From: JBCFBK01 sp038562555
GTDB lineage: Bacteria > Bacteroidota > Bacteroidia > Bacteroidales > Prolixibacteraceae
Length of the DNA stretch: 64,000 bases
Assembly (NCBI GenBank): GCA_038562555.1
Contig: JBCFBK010000024.1
Span: forward strand, 1 to 64,000
Direction: 5' to 3'
Shown here: in pieces, positions 60,939 to 64,000 of the stretch
Layout of the letters: every line of letters starts with the position of its first letter
How positions within the stretch are numbered: position 1 is the first letter of the stretch
The notes under the pieces: generated by a model
Databases searched by the model: none
What the model was told of the DNA's origin: nothing
Seen by the model: the letters and a program-made list of their open reading frames with translations, nothing else
Program-made: the position numbers and the translations under genes

Positions 60939-62516
60939 ATGACTGACATAAAACCTGCTGAAGTTTCAGCGATACTGAAACAACAACTGGAAGGGTTTAG
61001 CACGGAAAGCGAACTTGAAGAAGTTGGCACGGTCCTTACCGTCGGGGACGGCATTGCCCGGATACACGGGCTGTGGAATGTGGAAGCAAACGAGATGATC
61101 GAATTTGGCAGTGGCCTGAAAGGGATCGTAATCAACCTGGAGGAAGATAATGCAGGCGCTGTATTGCTGGGTCCTTCGGAAGACACCCGTGAAGGCGATA
61201 TTGTAAAACGCCTGGGGCGTATCGCATCGATCGAAGTTGGCGACGGACTGCTGGGCCGGGTGATCAACACCCTTGGCCTGCCCATTGACGGGAAAGGCCC
61301 CGTGGCGGGTGAAAAGTTTGAAATGCCCCTGGAGCGCAAGGCGCCCGGAGTTATTTTCCGCAAGCCGGTAACCCAGCCGCTGCAAACCGGAATCAAGGCA
61401 ATTGATGCCATGATCCCGATTGGGAGAGGACAGCGGGAGCTGATCATCGGCGACCGCCAGACCGGAAAAACGGCTGTGGCGATCGACACCATTATTAACC
61501 AGCGGGAGAACTTCGAAAAAGGACAGCCTGTATTTTGCATCTACGTGGCGATAGGCCAGAAAGGGTCGACGGTTGCTTCGATCGCCAATACGCTCGAAAA
61601 ACACGGAGCCATGGCTTACACGTGCATTGTGGCGGCTACCGCCGCCGAACCTGCCGCCCTGCAGTATTACGCGCCTTACGCAGGAGCTGCCATCGGCGAA
61701 TTTTTCCGCGACACGGGTCGCGATGCGCTGATCATTTACGATGACCTTTCGAAGCAGGCCGTATCGTACCGCGAGGTATCGCTGCTGCTGCGCCGTCCGC
61801 CGGGCCGTGAAGCCTATCCGGGCGACGTGTTCTACCTGCATTCACGCCTGCTTGAGCGGGCTGCGAAGATCATCGACTCGGACGAGATTGCCGCGAAAAT
61901 GAACGACCTTCCCGACTCACTGAAAGGAAGAGTGAAAGGCGGAGGTTCGCTGACTGCGCTTCCCATCATTGAAACCCAGGCAAGCGACGTATCGGCGTAC
62001 ATCCCCACTAATGTGATCTCTATTACCGACGGTCAGATCTTCCTGGAGTCGCACCTGTTTAACTCGGGGATCCGGCCGGCTATTAATGTGGGAATCTCCG
62101 TGTCACGCGTCGGCGGAAATGCGCAGGTAAAAGCTATGAAAAAAATCGCCGGGACGCTGAAACTTGATCAGGCGCAGTTCCGTGAACTCGAAGCATTCTC
62201 AAAATTCGGATCTGATCTGGATGCAGCCACGATGCGGGTACTTGATAAGGGACTTAAGAACGTTGAAATACTGAAGCAAGGGCAGTATGCTCCGATGAAA
62301 ATCGAGCATCAGATCGCCATTATCTATTGCGGTGCCAATGAGCTGCTGCGGCGTGTGCCCGTGGAAAAGGTACAAAAATTTGAAAGGCAATTCCTTGATC
62401 TGATGGATATGCAGTACCGTTCGACGCTCGATGAGCTAAAGGAGGGGCTGTTGACCGACGAAGGAAGGACGGCGATTGAAGCAGCCGCAGCCGAAGTCGC
62501 CGGGAGGGAGTTATAA
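60939..62516 (+). CDS. atpA: F-type ATP synthase subunit alpha
   Basis: The 525-aa protein has Walker A GDRQTGKTAVAID near residues 171-183, the LDPGLPIDG-like VINTLGLPIDGKGP segment and ALIIYDDLSKQAVSYR. It is the nucleotide-binding, non-catalytic partner of beta. The gene is 74 bp before atpG, and that spacer contains a TTGATACTTGTGTC word. Confidence 0.97.
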   Translation: MTDIKPAEVSAILKQQLEGFSTESELEEVGTVLTVGDGIARIHGLWNVEANEMIEFGSGLKGIVINLEEDNAGAVLLGPSEDTREGDIVKRLGRIASIEVGDGLLGRVINTLGLPIDGKGPVAGEKFEMPLERKAPGVIFRKPVTQPLQTGIKAIDAMIPIGRGQRELIIGDRQTGKTAVAIDTIINQRENFEKGQPVFCIYVAIGQKGSTVASIANTLEKHGAMAYTCIVAATAAEPAALQYYAPYAGAAIGEFFRDTGRDALIIYDDLSKQAVSYREVSLLLRRPPGREAYPGDVFYLHSRLLERAAKIIDSDEIAAKMNDLPDSLKGRVKGGGSLTALPIIETQASDVSAYIPTNVISITDGQIFLESHLFNSGIRPAINVGISVSRVGGNAQVKAMKKIAGTLKLDQAQFRELEAFSKFGSDLDAATMRVLDKGLKNVEILKQGQYAPMKIEHQIAIIYCGANELLRRVPVEKVQKFERQFLDLMDMQYRSTLDELKEGLLTDEGRTAIEAAAAEVAGREL

Positions 62517-62590
62517 GCGGGGCTTTGTGAATGAAGTGTAATTTGGATTTTTCTAAATCTTGATACTTGTGTCTGAATTGTGACAACGAT

Positions 62591-63469
62591 ATGTCGAACT
62601 TAAAAGAAATACGCACACGGATTTCGTCGGTCAAGACGACCAGGCAGGTGACTGCTGCCATGAAGATGGTATCGGCCGCCAAGCTTAAGAAAGCACAGGA
62701 CGCGATCCTGCAGATCAGGCCTTATGCCGGTAAAATCCATGAGATCATGACCATGCTTGGGGAGAGTCTGGAAGCAACCGGCGATTCCCCCTACACCGAA
62801 CAGCGGGAACCTGAAAAGGTGCTTATTGTTTTAATCAGTTCAAACCGCGGATTATGCGGTGCCTTTAACTCGTTGGTTGCCAAAAAGGCCGTGGAACTGA
62901 CCCATACCCGATACGCTGCCCAACTGGAGGCGGGGCATCTGGAATTTCTGGCGATTGGCCGGCAGGGTGAACGGTTTTTGAAAAGCCGCAAAATGAAACT
63001 TGCAGGAGTCGAAAACGCGATTTTTGAAAAGCTTTCCTTCGGCAGCATTGCACCGGTTGCCGAACAAATAATGGAAGACTTTACATCGGGGAAGTACGAC
63101 CGGGTGGAACTTGTCTATAATCAGTTTAAAAATGCGGCTGTGCAAATTACTTCGGCCGAGCAATTTCTTCCGGTTAAGGCTGGTGAAAATGACGGCGAAA
63201 AAAATATAAAGACGAATTTCATTTTTGAGCCTTCGAAGGAGGAAATCATCAGTCATTTGATTCCCCGGTCACTGAAGATCCAGTTTTACAAAGCCCTGCT
63301 CGACTCGAACGCGGCGGAACATGGCGCCAGGATGACGGCCATGCACCAGGCCACGGATAATGCCACTGAGCTGATCCGTGAACTCACCATTACTTTCAAC
63401 AAAGCCAGGCAGACGGCGATTACCAATGAAATTCTGGAGGTCACGAATGGCGCTGAAGCGCTGAGATAA
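62591..63469 (+). CDS. atpG: F-type ATP synthase subunit gamma
   Basis: The 292-aa central stalk protein starts MSNLKEIRTRISSVKTTRQ and shows SSNRGLCGAFNS and the C-terminal ATDNATELIRELTITFNKARQ. ATG 62591 gives the standard N-terminus; a TTG at 62567 is not supported. It is the last atp gene in the window. The next genes expected in some phyla, atpD and atpC, do not follow. Confidence 0.96.
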   Translation: MSNLKEIRTRISSVKTTRQVTAAMKMVSAAKLKKAQDAILQIRPYAGKIHEIMTMLGESLEATGDSPYTEQREPEKVLIVLISSNRGLCGAFNSLVAKKAVELTHTRYAAQLEAGHLEFLAIGRQGERFLKSRKMKLAGVENAIFEKLSFGSIAPVAEQIMEDFTSGKYDRVELVYNQFKNAAVQITSAEQFLPVKAGENDGEKNIKTNFIFEPSKEEIISHLIPRSLKIQFYKALLDSNAAEHGARMTAMHQATDNATELIRELTITFNKARQTAITNEILEVTNGAEALR

Positions 63470-64000
63470 GGATTGGGGGTTTCACCCCCTTTGACCCCCA
63501 ATTACTTTTTTGTCTTGACACAAAAAAGTAATCAAAAAAAGTCAAGGCTTGGTTTTCTCACCGACCCATTAAGGATACAAGGATTAAAGAAAAGTAAACT
63601 CCTCCCTTCGGTCGTCAGACAGACTTTTCTTTTCCTTCGGAACATCCTTTTGAATCCAAATGGGTACCCCGGCTCCGAAACCCAGGCCACCAGAACGCCT
63701 CGAAGTTTAGGCGGACCGAAGACGGCGTAGCCAACGATCAGCGAAATTTTATACGAATAGAAAGCTCTGGGACCGGATCGACCTGCAAGGATTTTGATTA
63801 GAAAACCAGGGAGGAAGTTCGGGGTGGGTCTGGTAAGCAACCCCTTGCCTGCGGGGGCCTTGCGGGTGGAAAGTTTGGGTTGCGTGGCACTTGCGATCCG
63901 CCAGTTTTCTTTCAAAAGCATAGCAAGTCTTGAAAGTTGCGATTAAGTGAGTACAGAGCCAAACTTGTTTGAGCTCTGTCGAGCGAGAGCAACTTGCGCG
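63470..64000. other. 531-bp hairpin-rich non-coding segment after atpG (possible dispersed element)
   Basis: No gene is supported. It opens with nested hairpins: ATTGGGGGT (63472-63480) can pair either with the near ACCCCC (63484-63489) or with ACCCCCAAT (63494-63502). A perfect 13-bp stem ATTACTTTTTTGT / ACAAAAAAGTAAT (63501-63532) follows. The end has another stem, ACAGAGC/GCTCTGT (63953-63979). Frames on both strands (63473-63730 and 63532-63921) stay open but show no domain. The first hairpins may terminate the atp operon. Confidence 0.5.

Noticed and set aside
60383..61540. A 385-codon minus-strand frame across atpH and atpA
   Set aside because: Ser/Arg-rich shadow translation; both sense genes are certain.
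63532..63921. A 129-codon minus-strand frame after atpG
   Set aside because: Open on both strands with hairpins inside; treated as non-coding element DNA rather than a gene.

Overview
The window comes from a Bacteroidota genome, most probably a Bacteroidales/Marinilabiliales-type anaerobe. The evidence is the fused fucokinase/GDP-fucose pyrophosphorylase (FKP), an UpxY-type NusG paralogue heading a surface polysaccharide locus, Wza/Wzc proteins of the Bacteroidetes type, an OmpA with a coiled-coil linker, and repeated TAnnTTTG-like -7 promoter boxes close to start codons. No rRNA, tRNA, CRISPR array or complete insertion sequence was seen.

Region 1 (1-14617, all minus strand) is a surface polysaccharide locus. 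In transcription order it has an UpxY-like antiterminator, a stand-alone degenerate tyrosine-kinase-like ATPase, Wza, Wzc, an 817-bp gap, a Wzx flippase, a frameshifted hexapeptide acyltransferase, two FrhB-like iron-sulfur proteins alternating with two polysaccharide pyruvyl transferases, a Wzy-like polymerase and a GT4 glycosyltransferase. The part from 1 to about 8.7 kb is visibly much more AT-rich than the rest and looks like an exchangeable serotype cassette. The leaders upstream of upxY and wza carry sites resembling the RfaH/ops element.

Region 2 (15.2-22.9 kb) is chromosomal: two tandem WecA/MraY-family phosphoglycosyl transferases, an OmpA-family protein, FKP, and divergent pyrH. A perfect 17-bp-arm inverted repeat lies between FKP and pyrH.

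Region 3 (23.0-45.5 kb, minus strand) is a second polysaccharide locus. It holds its own Wza, Wzc, Wzx, Wzy, several GT4 enzymes and a polysaccharide deacetylase. A TviB/TviC-like pair is predicted to make UDP-GalNAcA. A CapD/PglF, DegT, GNAT and PglC-like set could make and load a 4-amino-4,6-dideoxy-HexNAc. A lipoprotein resembling PL9 lyases is also encoded.

Region 4 (45.6-63.5 kb) is mostly housekeeping on the plus strand: an MFS exporter (minus strand), a Gfo/Idh/MocA plus PmoA-like pair, frr, a PHP phosphatase, dxs, an orphan histidine kinase, yceD-rpmF, fabH, a MaoC protein, then bactofilin running into the ATP synthase genes atpZ-(atpI-like)-atpBEFHAG. Neither atpD nor atpC is in the window.

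The most unusual signal is a set of short, quasi-periodic, interchangeable DNA word families (GTCGTAAGT, TTGATACTTGTGTC, CTTGTTACC, TTAGCTATTAGCTG, GGAGACCGGAGACGG and others). They fill at least a dozen intergenic gaps between 22.9 and 62.6 kb and are absent from the first 22 kb. In several genes they supply the last codons and the stop codon, giving unrelated proteins similar tails. The last 530 bp hold a hairpin-rich non-coding segment that looks like a dispersed element.
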